Source of the DNA: Kiritimatiellales bacterium
GTDB lineage: Bacteria > Verrucomicrobiota > Kiritimatiellia > Kiritimatiellales > Pontiellaceae
DNA length: 10,756 nt
Assembly (NCBI GenBank): GCA_021734595.1
Contig: JAIPIO010000136.1
Location: forward strand, 1 to 10,756
Reading direction: 5' to 3'
Positions 1 to 5,992 of the stretch are shown in pieces (the stretch's first letter is position 1; each line of letters starts with the position of its first letter). Made by a program: the position numbers and the translations under genes. The notes below the pieces were generated by a model that was not told the DNA's origin, searched no databases, and saw only the letters and a list, made by a program, of their open reading frames with translations.

Positions 1-431
1 CCGATCGCCGCCACCACTCCGCCGTTTTCCTGTACAATATCGATGGTCTCCTGAACCCGGCCACCGCGGGTGACCACATCCTCAGCAACCACAAAACGTT
101 CGCCCGCCGCGATCTTGAAGCGGCGAAGCACCAGTACGTTATCCTCTTTTTCAACAAAAATGAAGCGGACCCCGAGTGCGCGGGCCACATCGTGACCGAT
201 GGTGATGCCGCCCATGGCGGGAGCAATGACCGTGTCGATTTCCAGATCCTTCAGTTCGGCTTTCATTTTTTCAACGAGAGCCACGCACAACTCGCCGGCA
301 ATGCGGGGATACTGCAGCACGAGGGCGCATTGGAAAAACTGGTTGCTGTGCAGTCCCGACCGGAGTTCAAAATGGCCATTCAGCAAGGCTCCCGTATCTT
401 CAAAAAGCTTCAGTACTTCTTCCGATTCCAT
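1..431 (-). CDS. pyrE: Orotate phosphoribosyltransferase (partial, C-terminus off the left edge)
   Basis: Orotate phosphoribosyltransferase joins orotate to PRPP to give OMP, the fifth step of UMP synthesis, in the cytosol. About 143 codons are visible and the gene runs off the left edge. The sequence shows the early FELRSGLHSNQFFQ stretch (about residues 21-34) typical of the family. An acidic-hydrophobic stretch VVAEDVVTRGGRV (about 114-126) is the type I phosphoribosyltransferase PRPP loop. It resembles the branch with EDVVTTGGS-like loops rather than the E. coli DDVITAGTA form. The middle segment IDTVIAPAMGGITIG (about 65-79) is the expected PRPP-pyrophosphate loop. The start is the ATG at 431, with GGAG 6 nt upstream; an in-frame ATG at 437 would add two residues. 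The gene is separated from nifJ by a terminator and a run of dyads, so it probably has its own promoter. The family call is firm. Confidence 0.93.
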   Translation of the reverse strand, partial: MESEEVLKLFEDTGALLNGHFELRSGLHSNQFFQCALVLQYPRIAGELCVALVEKMKAELKDLEIDTVIAPAMGGITIGHDVARALGVRFIFVEKEDNVLVLRRFKIAAGERFVVAEDVVTRGGRVQETIDIVQENGGVVAAI

Positions 432-437
432 CTGCAT

Positions 438-447
438 CTCCACTTCC
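438..447 (-). promoter_or_regulatory. pyrE ribosome binding site, overlapping a dyad
   Basis: Read leftward the sequence is GGAAGTGGAG followed directly by ATGCAGATG. GGAG lies 6 nt from the ATG at 431, while GGAAG lies 5 nt from the ATG at 437, so the site fits either start and slightly favours 431. The GGAA part also forms one arm of the TTCCA-N5-TGGAA dyad at 444-458. Folding of that dyad would cover half of the ribosome binding site. Confidence 0.55.
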
Positions 448-472
448 AATGGCTGGAAAAAATTTTCCAGCC
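444..472 (-). repeat. TTCCA/TGGAA dyad element A, just upstream of pyrE
   Basis: Two overlapping dyads are visible. TTCCA-N5-TGGAA spans 444-458. A perfect 10-bp inverted repeat, GGCTGGAAAA (451-460) and TTTTCCAGCC (463-472), is separated by only 2 nt. The two cannot fold at the same time, because both use the TGGAA at 454-458. The element sits directly beside the pyrE ribosome binding site. It could be an RNA hairpin, a protein operator or a copy of a dispersed genomic repeat; the sequence alone does not decide. Confidence 0.6.
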
Positions 473-495
473 CCAAGAACTTTTCAGTTCCATTG

Positions 496-531
496 TTCCA
501 ATGGTTGGAAAAAAAGTTCCAACCAGTGGAA
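496..531 (-). repeat. TTCCA/TGGAA dyad element B, a pair of dyads forming one long hairpin
   Basis: Two 15-bp units of the form TTCCA-N5-TGGAA lie at 496-510 and 517-531, separated by AAAAAG. Each is a small dyad. The second is also the reverse complement of the first at 14 of 15 positions, so together they form a long stem with a 6-nt loop. A further TTCCATTG at 488-495 can pair with CAATGG at 499-504. The design matches element A nearby. It follows the nifJ terminator on the leftward strand, in the 5' region of pyrE. Confidence 0.65.
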
Positions 532-538
532 GCCATGA

Positions 539-566
539 AAAAGCCCGTCAATCGTGACGGGCTTTT
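539..566 (-). terminator. Rho-independent terminator of nifJ
   Basis: A perfect 12-bp inverted repeat, AAAAGCCCGTCA (539-550) and TGACGGGCTTTT (555-566), has a 4-nt loop and starts 11 nt past the nifJ stop. On the leftward strand the GC-rich stem is followed by a T run, the classic intrinsic terminator form. Its AT ends make it symmetric, so it could also work rightward, but no rightward gene precedes it. Confidence 0.88.
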
Positions 567-577
567 CCTTTCCGGCC

Positions 578-3500
578 TTACATGAACTCGCCGACCTTCT
601 GCATGAAGTCCCAGCGCTTCTTCGCATCCTTCTCCGCCAGTTCAAAGAGCCCTTCGGCTTCCTTGGGTGCCGTTTTCAACAGCGCGGTGTAGCGGCGCTC
701 GTTGCGGAGGAAGGCCTGGAAGTCGCCTTTCGGCTCGCGGGCATCCCATATGAATTTCTTGCCTTCCTCCCCGGCCGGGTTGAATCGGTAGAGTGGCCAA
801 TAGCCACACTCGACGGCATCCTTGGCAATCGTCTGCGTCTTCATCATGTCGATGCCGTGCGCAATGCAGGGGGCGTATGCGATAATGATCGACGGCCCAT
901 TGTAGGCCACCGCTTCCTGGATGGCCTTCTGCGTCTGCACGCGGTTGGCACCCATGGAGATCTGCGCCACATAAACGTTGCCGTAGCTCATGCACATGAA
1001 GCCGAGGTTCTTCTTGCCGGCGCGCTTCCCGCCGGTCGCGAACTTGGCCACCGCGCCGATCGGCGTGGACTTGGAGGCCTGACCGCCGGTGTTGGAGTAG
1101 ACTTCGGTGTCGAGCACGAGGATATTTATGTTCTTGCCGGAAGCCACCACATGGTCGAGTCCGCCGTAACCGATATCGTAGGCCCATCCGTCGCCACCGA
1201 AGATCCAGACGGCTTTGTCGACGAAGTAGTCCTGCAACTCGATGATTTTGCGCACAACAGGGATAGCCTCGGCGGAAGCCTCGGCCAGCGCGGACGGCAG
1301 CAGGAACTTGACGGCGTTCTGTGCCGCGATGGCTTCATCGTCCAAAACATTGTCACCGCAGATTTCAACGGCTTTGTTCAGGGCAGCGGTCAGGTCGGCA
1401 TTGGTGCCCATTTCGAGCAACTGGTCGACCGCCATGCGGAGCAGCGCGCGGTTGTTATCGACTGCGAGACGGAAGCCCATACCGTATTCGGCGTTGTCTT
1501 CGAAGAGCGAGTTCGCCCAGGAAGGACCGCGCCCGTCTTTGTTGACGCAGTACGGAATCGTCGGGAACGTGCCGCCGTAAATGGAGGAGCAACCCGTGGC
1601 GTTGGCCGTAATCATGTGCTCGCCGCAAACCAGCGTGACCAGCTTGACATAAGGAGTTTCACCGCAACCGGCGCAGGCGCCCGAGAACTCGAACAGCGGC
1701 TTCTTCATCTGAATGCCCTTGACGGTATCCACTTTTACGCCATCGAGCACATTGTCCGGCAGGTTTTCGAAGAAGGTTGTGTTTTCCACTTCGCCGGCTT
1801 CGCGTTCGAGGTCGAGGGTGGTGAATTCCAGAGCCTTGGTCTTGGCCGGGCAGGTTTCAACACAGACGCCGCAACCGGTGCAGTCTTCGATGTAGACCTG
1901 GATCTTGTATTCCAGTTCCTTCTCGTTCTTGGTCTTGGACGTGATGGTCTTGAAGCTTGCAGGAGCGCTTTCCAGATCGGACGGCGCAATTTGCTTGGCA
2001 CGGATCACCGCGTGCGGGCAGGCCATGATGCACTGGTTGCACTGAATGCAGTTGTCCTTGAGCCATTTCGGAACGCGCGGACCAATGCCGCGCTTTTCGA
2101 GCTTAGAGGTGCCGGTCGGCAACGTGCCGTCGAAGGACATGGCGGAAACCGGAATGTCATCTCCCTTGAACCGCATGACAGGTAGAACCACGTTCTTCGC
2201 GTAGTCGGAAGCGTCGTCGGCGATGAGTTTCGGAGGTTCGTAGGACTCGGTGATCTCTGAAGGAACTTCAACCTTTTCAATGGCTGCAACAGCGGCATCG
2301 ATGGCTTTCCAGTTCATTTCAACGATATCCATGCCCTTCGTTTCGAAGGTCTTCTTGACATAGTTCTTAATCAGCTGGATCGACTCCCCGGCCGGAAGCA
2401 CGCCGGATAGTTCGAAGTAGACCGTCTGCATCACCGTGTTAATGCGTCCGCCGAGACCAACGTCGATCGCGATCTGCAGCGCGTTCACATTGTAGAAGTT
2501 AACCTTGCGGTCAATGATGAGTTGCTGCTCTGCCTTCGTGAGGTGGTTGAACACTTCCGAGGTCGGGATCTCGGAGTTGAGCACGAATGTGCCGCCTTCC
2601 GCGATGGCTCCGAGCATGTCGTAGCGACCGATGTAGGAAACATTGTGGCAAGCGATGTAACCCGCGTGCTGGATAAGGAACGGATAGTTTACGCTACTTT
2701 CGCCGAAACGAAGATGGGAAACCGTAACACCGCCGGATTTCTTCGAGTCATATACGAAGTAGGCCTGCGCGGTCAGGTCGGTGTTGTCGCCGATAATCTT
2801 GATGGTGTTCTTACACGCACCAACGGTACCATCCGAACCGAAACCCCAGAAGATCGAGCTCTTCACGTCGTCGGGCTCAATGTTGACTTCGTCGACCACC
2901 GGAATGGAGAGGTTGGAAACATCGTCGTTGATACCGACCGTGAACCCGTGCCATGCGCCGTTATCGATGTGATCGAAAACACCTTTCACCATTGCGGGCG
3001 TGAATTCTTTCGACGACAACCCGTAACGACCGCCGATAATCTTACAGCCTCTGCCCTCGAGTGCGGCAACCACGTCGAGGTAAAGCGGCTCGCCGAGACA
3101 GCCCGGTTCCTTGGTGCGGTCGAGAACGATGATCTTTTTCGCGGTTTCCGGAATGCAGTCAACGAAGGCTTTCGCGGAGAACGGACGATAGAGGCGAACT
3201 TTAATGAGACCGAGTTTTTGGCCCTGCTCGTTGAGCTTTTCAATGGTTTGTTCGATGGTGTCGCAGGCAGAACCCATGGCGATGACAACCTTTTCAGCAT
3301 CCGCAGCGCCGACATAATCGAACAGGTTGTACTGGCGGCCGAACTTGGCGGCGAACTTGTCCATGTATTCCTGAACGATTCCGGGAATCGCGTCGTAGTA
3401 CTTGTTGCCGGTTTCCCGACCCTGGAAGAATACATCGGGGTTCTGGGCGGCAACCTTCAGGGTCGGGTTTTCCGGCTTGAGGGCGCGGGCGCGGAAGCGC

Positions 3501-4102
3501 TCAATGTATTCCGGTTCAACCATCTCTTTAAGATCATCATACTCTATGTTTTCGACCTTCTGCAGCTCGTGCGACGTACGGAAGCCATCGAAGAAGTTCA
3601 GGAAAGGAACCTGTGCCTTAAGGGTGGACAGATGGGCGATGGTCGCCATGTCCATGGTTTCCTGAATGGAGCTGGCAGCCGTCATGGCCCAGCCGGTATT
3701 ACGAACAGCCATCACGTCGGAATGGTCGCCGAAAATGGAAAGTGAATGGGTGGCGAGCGTACGGGCCGAGACGTGGAAAACCGCGGGAAGCATTTCACCG
3801 GCGATCTTATACATATTAGGGATCATCAGAAGAAGACCCTGGGAAGCGGTGAAGGTGGTGGTCAATGCACCGGCACTGAGCGAACCGTGTACGGCACCGG
3901 CAGCACCGGCTTCAGATTGCATTTCAACTACGTCTACGGTCTTGCCGAAGAGGTTCTTTTTACCCTTACAGGCCCACTCGTCCGCATATTCGCCCATATT
4001 GGATGAAGGCGTAATTGGATAGATGGCTGCAATATCGGAAAAAGCATATGCCACATGCGATGCCGCGGTATTACCGTCGATGGTTACCATTTTGTTACTC
4101 AT
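578..4102 (-). CDS. nifJ: Pyruvate:ferredoxin (flavodoxin) oxidoreductase, homodimeric type
   Basis: PFOR cleaves pyruvate with CoA to acetyl-CoA and CO2 and passes two electrons to ferredoxin or flavodoxin. It is a cytosolic, oxygen-sensitive enzyme of anaerobic metabolism. The protein has 1174 residues, the usual length for the one-chain form. In order: N-terminal pyruvate-binding domain with YPITPSS (28-34; Thr31), Glu64 and Arg114, at the positions I recall as active-site residues of the Desulfovibrio africanus enzyme; a gamma-type domain in the middle; two 4Fe-4S clusters, Cys685/688/691/695 and Cys741/744/747/751; then proximal-cluster cysteines 810, 813, 838 and 1079. The TPP site is GDGWAYDIG (970-978), followed by YSNTGGQ. 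No key residue is missing. The long C-terminal extension known from D. africanus appears absent. The start is the ATG at 4102, after AGGAGGAG; an in-frame TTG at 4111 lies only 2 nt from AGGAGG. The gene appears monocistronic, with terminators on both sides. Confidence 0.97.
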   Translation of the reverse strand: MSNKMVTIDGNTAASHVAYAFSDIAAIYPITPSSNMGEYADEWACKGKKNLFGKTVDVVEMQSEAGAAGAVHGSLSAGALTTTFTASQGLLLMIPNMYKIAGEMLPAVFHVSARTLATHSLSIFGDHSDVMAVRNTGWAMTAASSIQETMDMATIAHLSTLKAQVPFLNFFDGFRTSHELQKVENIEYDDLKEMVEPEYIERFRARALKPENPTLKVAAQNPDVFFQGRETGNKYYDAIPGIVQEYMDKFAAKFGRQYNLFDYVGAADAEKVVIAMGSACDTIEQTIEKLNEQGQKLGLIKVRLYRPFSAKAFVDCIPETAKKIIVLDRTKEPGCLGEPLYLDVVAALEGRGCKIIGGRYGLSSKEFTPAMVKGVFDHIDNGAWHGFTVGINDDVSNLSIPVVDEVNIEPDDVKSSIFWGFGSDGTVGACKNTIKIIGDNTDLTAQAYFVYDSKKSGGVTVSHLRFGESSVNYPFLIQHAGYIACHNVSYIGRYDMLGAIAEGGTFVLNSEIPTSEVFNHLTKAEQQLIIDRKVNFYNVNALQIAIDVGLGGRINTVMQTVYFELSGVLPAGESIQLIKNYVKKTFETKGMDIVEMNWKAIDAAVAAIEKVEVPSEITESYEPPKLIADDASDYAKNVVLPVMRFKGDDIPVSAMSFDGTLPTGTSKLEKRGIGPRVPKWLKDNCIQCNQCIMACPHAVIRAKQIAPSDLESAPASFKTITSKTKNEKELEYKIQVYIEDCTGCGVCVETCPAKTKALEFTTLDLEREAGEVENTTFFENLPDNVLDGVKVDTVKGIQMKKPLFEFSGACAGCGETPYVKLVTLVCGEHMITANATGCSSIYGGTFPTIPYCVNKDGRGPSWANSLFEDNAEYGMGFRLAVDNNRALLRMAVDQLLEMGTNADLTAALNKAVEICGDNVLDDEAIAAQNAVKFLLPSALAEASAEAIPVVRKIIELQDYFVDKAVWIFGGDGWAYDIGYGGLDHVVASGKNINILVLDTEVYSNTGGQASKSTPIGAVAKFATGGKRAGKKNLGFMCMSYGNVYVAQISMGANRVQTQKAIQEAVAYNGPSIIIAYAPCIAHGIDMMKTQTIAKDAVECGYWPLYRFNPAGEEGKKFIWDAREPKGDFQAFLRNERRYTALLKTAPKEAEGLFELAEKDAKKRWDFMQKVGEFM

Positions 4103-4113
4103 TTTAGTCAACT

Positions 4114-4119
4114 CCTCCT
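4114..4119 (-). promoter_or_regulatory. Strong ribosome binding site of nifJ
   Basis: AGGAGG (in AGGAGGAG, 4112-4119) is a perfect match to the anti-Shine-Dalgarno core. It stands 11 nt before the ATG at 4102, or 9 nt if GGAG at 4112-4115 is used. This rules against the in-frame TTG at 4111, which is only 2 nt away. The strength fits a highly expressed central metabolic enzyme. Confidence 0.75.
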
Positions 4120-4124
4120 AAGGA

Positions 4125-4163
4125 TTATTCAATATTCACAATCAAATTGTCTCTATCGCACAC
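4125..4163 (-). CDS. Possible 12-residue leader peptide upstream of nifJ
   Basis: A second perfect AGGAGG (4170-4175, leftward strand) is followed after 6 nt by GTG, opening a frame of 12 codons (MCDRDNLIVNIE) that stops with TAA at 4125-4127, 5 nt before the nifJ AGGAGG. A strong ribosome binding site with correct spacing and a short closed frame is what a leader peptide or coupled upstream ORF looks like. The codons show no run of one amino acid, so classic attenuation is not indicated. The match could be chance; nothing in the peptide suggests a function of its own. Confidence 0.25.
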   Translation of the reverse strand: MCDRDNLIVNIE

Positions 4164-4208
4164 TAATAACCTCCTCGGTTCTGCGGGCGCGCTTCGCAGC
4201 AAAAACCC

Positions 4209-4266
4209 GATATAATTCCAGATTGCCCGTGAATAAAAAGTTTTTTCTGTGCATATTTTTTTTTCT
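4209..4266 (-). promoter_or_regulatory. Candidate nifJ promoter with A-tract upstream region
   Basis: Read leftward, TTTATT (4232-4237), a 17-nt spacer and TATATC (4209-4214) give a weak sigma-70-like pair. Directly upstream are A-tracts of 9 and 6 (4256-4264 and 4241-4246), of the kind that act as UP elements. It lies just after the terminator of the preceding gene and would give a leader of about 100 nt. That leader includes a GC-rich stem, CTGCG (4181-4185) with CGCAG (4195-4199). The two boxes match consensus only in part, so the location is more convincing than the exact hexamers. Confidence 0.3.
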
Positions 4267-4303
4267 TCTCCAGCATCTGAAACCGGCACAACGAATAAAC
4301 ATT

Positions 4304-4329
4304 AAAAAAGCCCCGTCTCCGGGGCTTTT
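4304..4329 (-). terminator. Rho-independent terminator of the PEGA lipoprotein gene
   Basis: AAAAGCCCCG (4306-4315) and CGGGGCTTTT (4320-4329) form a perfect 10-bp stem with a 4-nt loop, 15 nt past the stop codon. On the leftward strand it is followed by a run of six T, 4304-4309. It separates the lipoprotein gene from nifJ. Confidence 0.88.
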
Positions 4330-4344
4330 CTATTTTACACTCTT

Positions 4345-5691
4345 TCAGAATGAGGTTGGTGTGTTGAGAAGCGGATCGCCTATGACAATATCACCGGGCC
4401 CCTTCTTTTCCTCCTTCTCCAGTTTGAAGGTCACTGTTTCGGGAGATTCCGGCGAAACCGTTACAATTTTGGTCACATACCCTTTCAACTGAAGCTCCAG
4501 CGTTTTCTCCGCCGGCACCGTTTGCTTGAGAGGTGTCGTGCCGAGAAGTTCCGCGCCGCCGGGCCGATAAATCTTAGCTCCGCTGGGTTTGCTGTTCACC
4601 GTCACACTCTTAACTTTCGACACCGCATTTTTCACCAGAGTCACTTTCACATTTTTTTCGGATGCCGACGAGAGCGCAAACGTCTTGACTTCATATCCCG
4701 GTTTCCTGAGTTCCAGCATTGTATCAGTTGCGATCAGTATGCTTACAGGTGTGGTTCCCACCTGTTCAACACCACCCAGACGGAAGAGATTGGCTCCGGT
4801 CGGTGCACTGTCAATCGTGACGTAGGGCATCGGCTTGAGGACGGCATCCACCCGGCTTGGAGATTTCGAGGAAACGGTTACTTTCGCAGGATAGAACTTA
4901 TCTGCCTTCACCTCAAAGGTAGCTTGTTCCGTAGCCAGATAACTGAACGGGGTTTTCCCAACCACACGTCCATTCAGGGAAACAACCGCATTTGCAGGTT
5001 TGCTGTATATAATAACTGACGGCTCGCGATCCAGCACTACTGTAGTCTGGGCAGCGGATTTCGGACCCAGTGTGATTTTCTTGGCATTATAGCCTGCCTT
5101 GCGAATATCCAGTGCGACGGTTCCCGCTGCTTCCACTGCCAGCGGTGTTTCACCAAGAAACTTCCCAGACTGGGACACCATGGCTCCGCCGGGTTTGGAT
5201 GAGAGCATGACAGTCGGCTCACGTTGCAGTTCAACCCGCACGTTTCTTTCGGGGTCACTGGGCACACTGACCATCTTGTTTTTGTAGCCAGACAACCGCA
5301 ACTCATAACTTACACCTGTTTGACTTAGCTCGAATGGTGTTCTACCTACTGGACGGTCCTGCCCCGGCACATAAATCTCCGCACCGGATGGTTGGGAGGT
5401 AAGAATCAATCGGTCCATGGGAGTCATGTCGACAGACACGCTTTTGGGAGAGTTCGATTTCACATCCACCGTTTTAGCAAAATAACCGGGCTTTTTAACC
5501 AAGACTTTTCTGCCCGAATGATAAATATTAACTTTCGTCGGGGTTTCCCCGACCAATTCCCCCGTCCCCTTGTCATAGACCTCTGCACCCGCTGGGGTGC
5601 TGGAGATTGTAACCGGAGCGCAACCCACCGAAATGAATGCGACCGAAACCACCGCAACAGCTACTGCCTTGACGAACAATTTAGTTCTCAT
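4345..5691 (-). CDS. Lipoprotein of six tandem PEGA domains, function unknown
   Basis: The product is a 448-residue predicted secreted lipoprotein. The N-terminus is basic (MRTKLFVK) followed by a hydrophobic core to residue 22 and Cys24 in SVGC, a slightly off-consensus lipobox because position -3 is Ser, not Leu. Residue 25 is Ala, so under the E. coli rule it would go to the outer membrane. The mature part is six tandem PEGA-type beta domains of about 65 residues, near 27-88, 95-156, 160-221, 225-286, 291-352 and 362-424. Each has an SxPxGA-like turn, a G-x-TP motif (GETP, GRTP, GETP, GKTP, GTTP, GTTP) and a GY- or FY-type motif; the last PEGA unit is followed by a lysine-rich tail. No enzymatic domain is visible. 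PEGA domains are usually seen in surface or envelope proteins, and a binding or structural role is inference. The start is the ATG at 5691, with AGGAG 7 nt away; an in-frame TTG at 5718 would place the ribosome binding site inside the gene. Confidence 0.85.
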   Translation of the reverse strand: MRTKLFVKAVAVAVVSVAFISVGCAPVTISSTPAGAEVYDKGTGELVGETPTKVNIYHSGRKVLVKKPGYFAKTVDVKSNSPKSVSVDMTPMDRLILTSQPSGAEIYVPGQDRPVGRTPFELSQTGVSYELRLSGYKNKMVSVPSDPERNVRVELQREPTVMLSSKPGGAMVSQSGKFLGETPLAVEAAGTVALDIRKAGYNAKKITLGPKSAAQTTVVLDREPSVIIYSKPANAVVSLNGRVVGKTPFSYLATEQATFEVKADKFYPAKVTVSSKSPSRVDAVLKPMPYVTIDSAPTGANLFRLGGVEQVGTTPVSILIATDTMLELRKPGYEVKTFALSSASEKNVKVTLVKNAVSKVKSVTVNSKPSGAKIYRPGGAELLGTTPLKQTVPAEKTLELQLKGYVTKIVTVSPESPETVTFKLEKEEKKGPGDIVIGDPLLNTPTSF

Positions 5692-5695
5692 ATTA

Positions 5696-5703
5696 CCTCT
5701 CCT
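5696..5703 (-). promoter_or_regulatory. Ribosome binding site of the PEGA lipoprotein gene
   Basis: AGGAGAGG on the leftward strand places AGGAG 7 nt from the ATG at 5691. It decides the start against the TTG at 5718, and it leaves a normal basic N-terminus for a signal peptide. Confidence 0.7.
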
Positions 5704-5748
5704 ATAATTAGTCTTCAACGGGCAATGATGTAATCAGATGAATTGATA

Positions 5749-5760
5749 AGAGTCGACTCT
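5749..5760. promoter_or_regulatory. 12-bp perfect palindrome AGAGTCGACTCT
   Basis: A perfect 12-bp palindrome without spacer lies about 58 bp upstream of the PEGA gene start. It is long enough to be a possible dimeric regulator site, but no second copy is seen in the window and no regulator is encoded nearby, so a role is only a suggestion. Confidence 0.3.
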
Positions 5761-5811
5761 AAAAACCGATTTTATTTACGCACCAAATACATCTTCCGCA
5801 CCCACTAACAG

Positions 5812-5826
5812 ACATCAATTTGATGT
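5812..5826. promoter_or_regulatory. Inverted repeat ACATCAA-T-TTGATGT
   Basis: Seven-base perfect arms surround a single T in the middle of the divergent region. A shorter relative, CATCA-T-TGATG, lies at 5947-5957, 35 bp before phoH. A shared core at two places between divergent genes is what a regulator site might look like. AT-rich spacers give such matches by chance, so confidence is low. Confidence 0.3.
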
Positions 5827-5992
5827 AAACATACCGCACCTTCACCAGCAATTACCATTGACGCATATGGGAAAATGCCATTAACTCCCGCACGAGCAAG
5901 AAATCGCAACATAAAGCATCGTATGAATCTTCGATTAAAAGAATCACATCATTGATGCATGGCCCTGAAATTATTATTCTCTGAATCTAAAC

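Larger units (their letters stand above)
5704..5992. other. Divergent intergenic region between the PEGA lipoprotein gene and phoH
   Basis: These 289 bases lie between genes read in opposite directions and must hold promoters for both. No strong sigma-70 pair is visible. On the rightward strand TTGACG (5858-5863), a 17-nt spacer and TTAACT is one weak candidate. TATTAT at 5972-5977 is a good -10 match, but it lacks a well-spaced -35 and would leave a leader of only 7-9 nt. Two perfect palindromes are annotated separately. No small gene with a ribosome binding site was found here. Confidence 0.6.

Noticed and set aside
444..531. CRISPR array or transposon end
   Set aside because: The units are 15 bp, unevenly spaced and of dyad form, with no spacers of constant length and no transposase in the window.
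554..2185. Open frame of 543 codons on the strand opposite nifJ, and another of 407 codons at 2522-3745
   Set aside because: Both are fully antisense to a PFOR gene with every motif intact, show no recognisable domain and have compositions expected from the mirrored codon bias of nifJ.
4103..4111. TTG start of nifJ three codons upstream
   Set aside because: It would sit only 2 nt after AGGAGG; the ATG at 4102 has workable spacing, and its numbering puts Thr31, Glu64 and Arg114 at the expected family positions.
4181..4199. Riboswitch or terminator in the nifJ leader
   Set aside because: Only a 5-bp GC stem with a 9-nt loop is visible, with no T run after it and no recognisable aptamer core.
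5703..5708. Perfect TATAAT on the rightward strand
   Set aside because: The closest good -35 (TTGACG at 5669-5674) is 28 nt away, and it is far upstream of phoH; it overlaps the PEGA gene's ribosome binding site region.
5692..5718. TTG start of the PEGA gene nine codons upstream
   Set aside because: The ribosome binding site for the ATG at 5691 would then lie inside the gene, and the signal peptide would gain an atypical polar extension.
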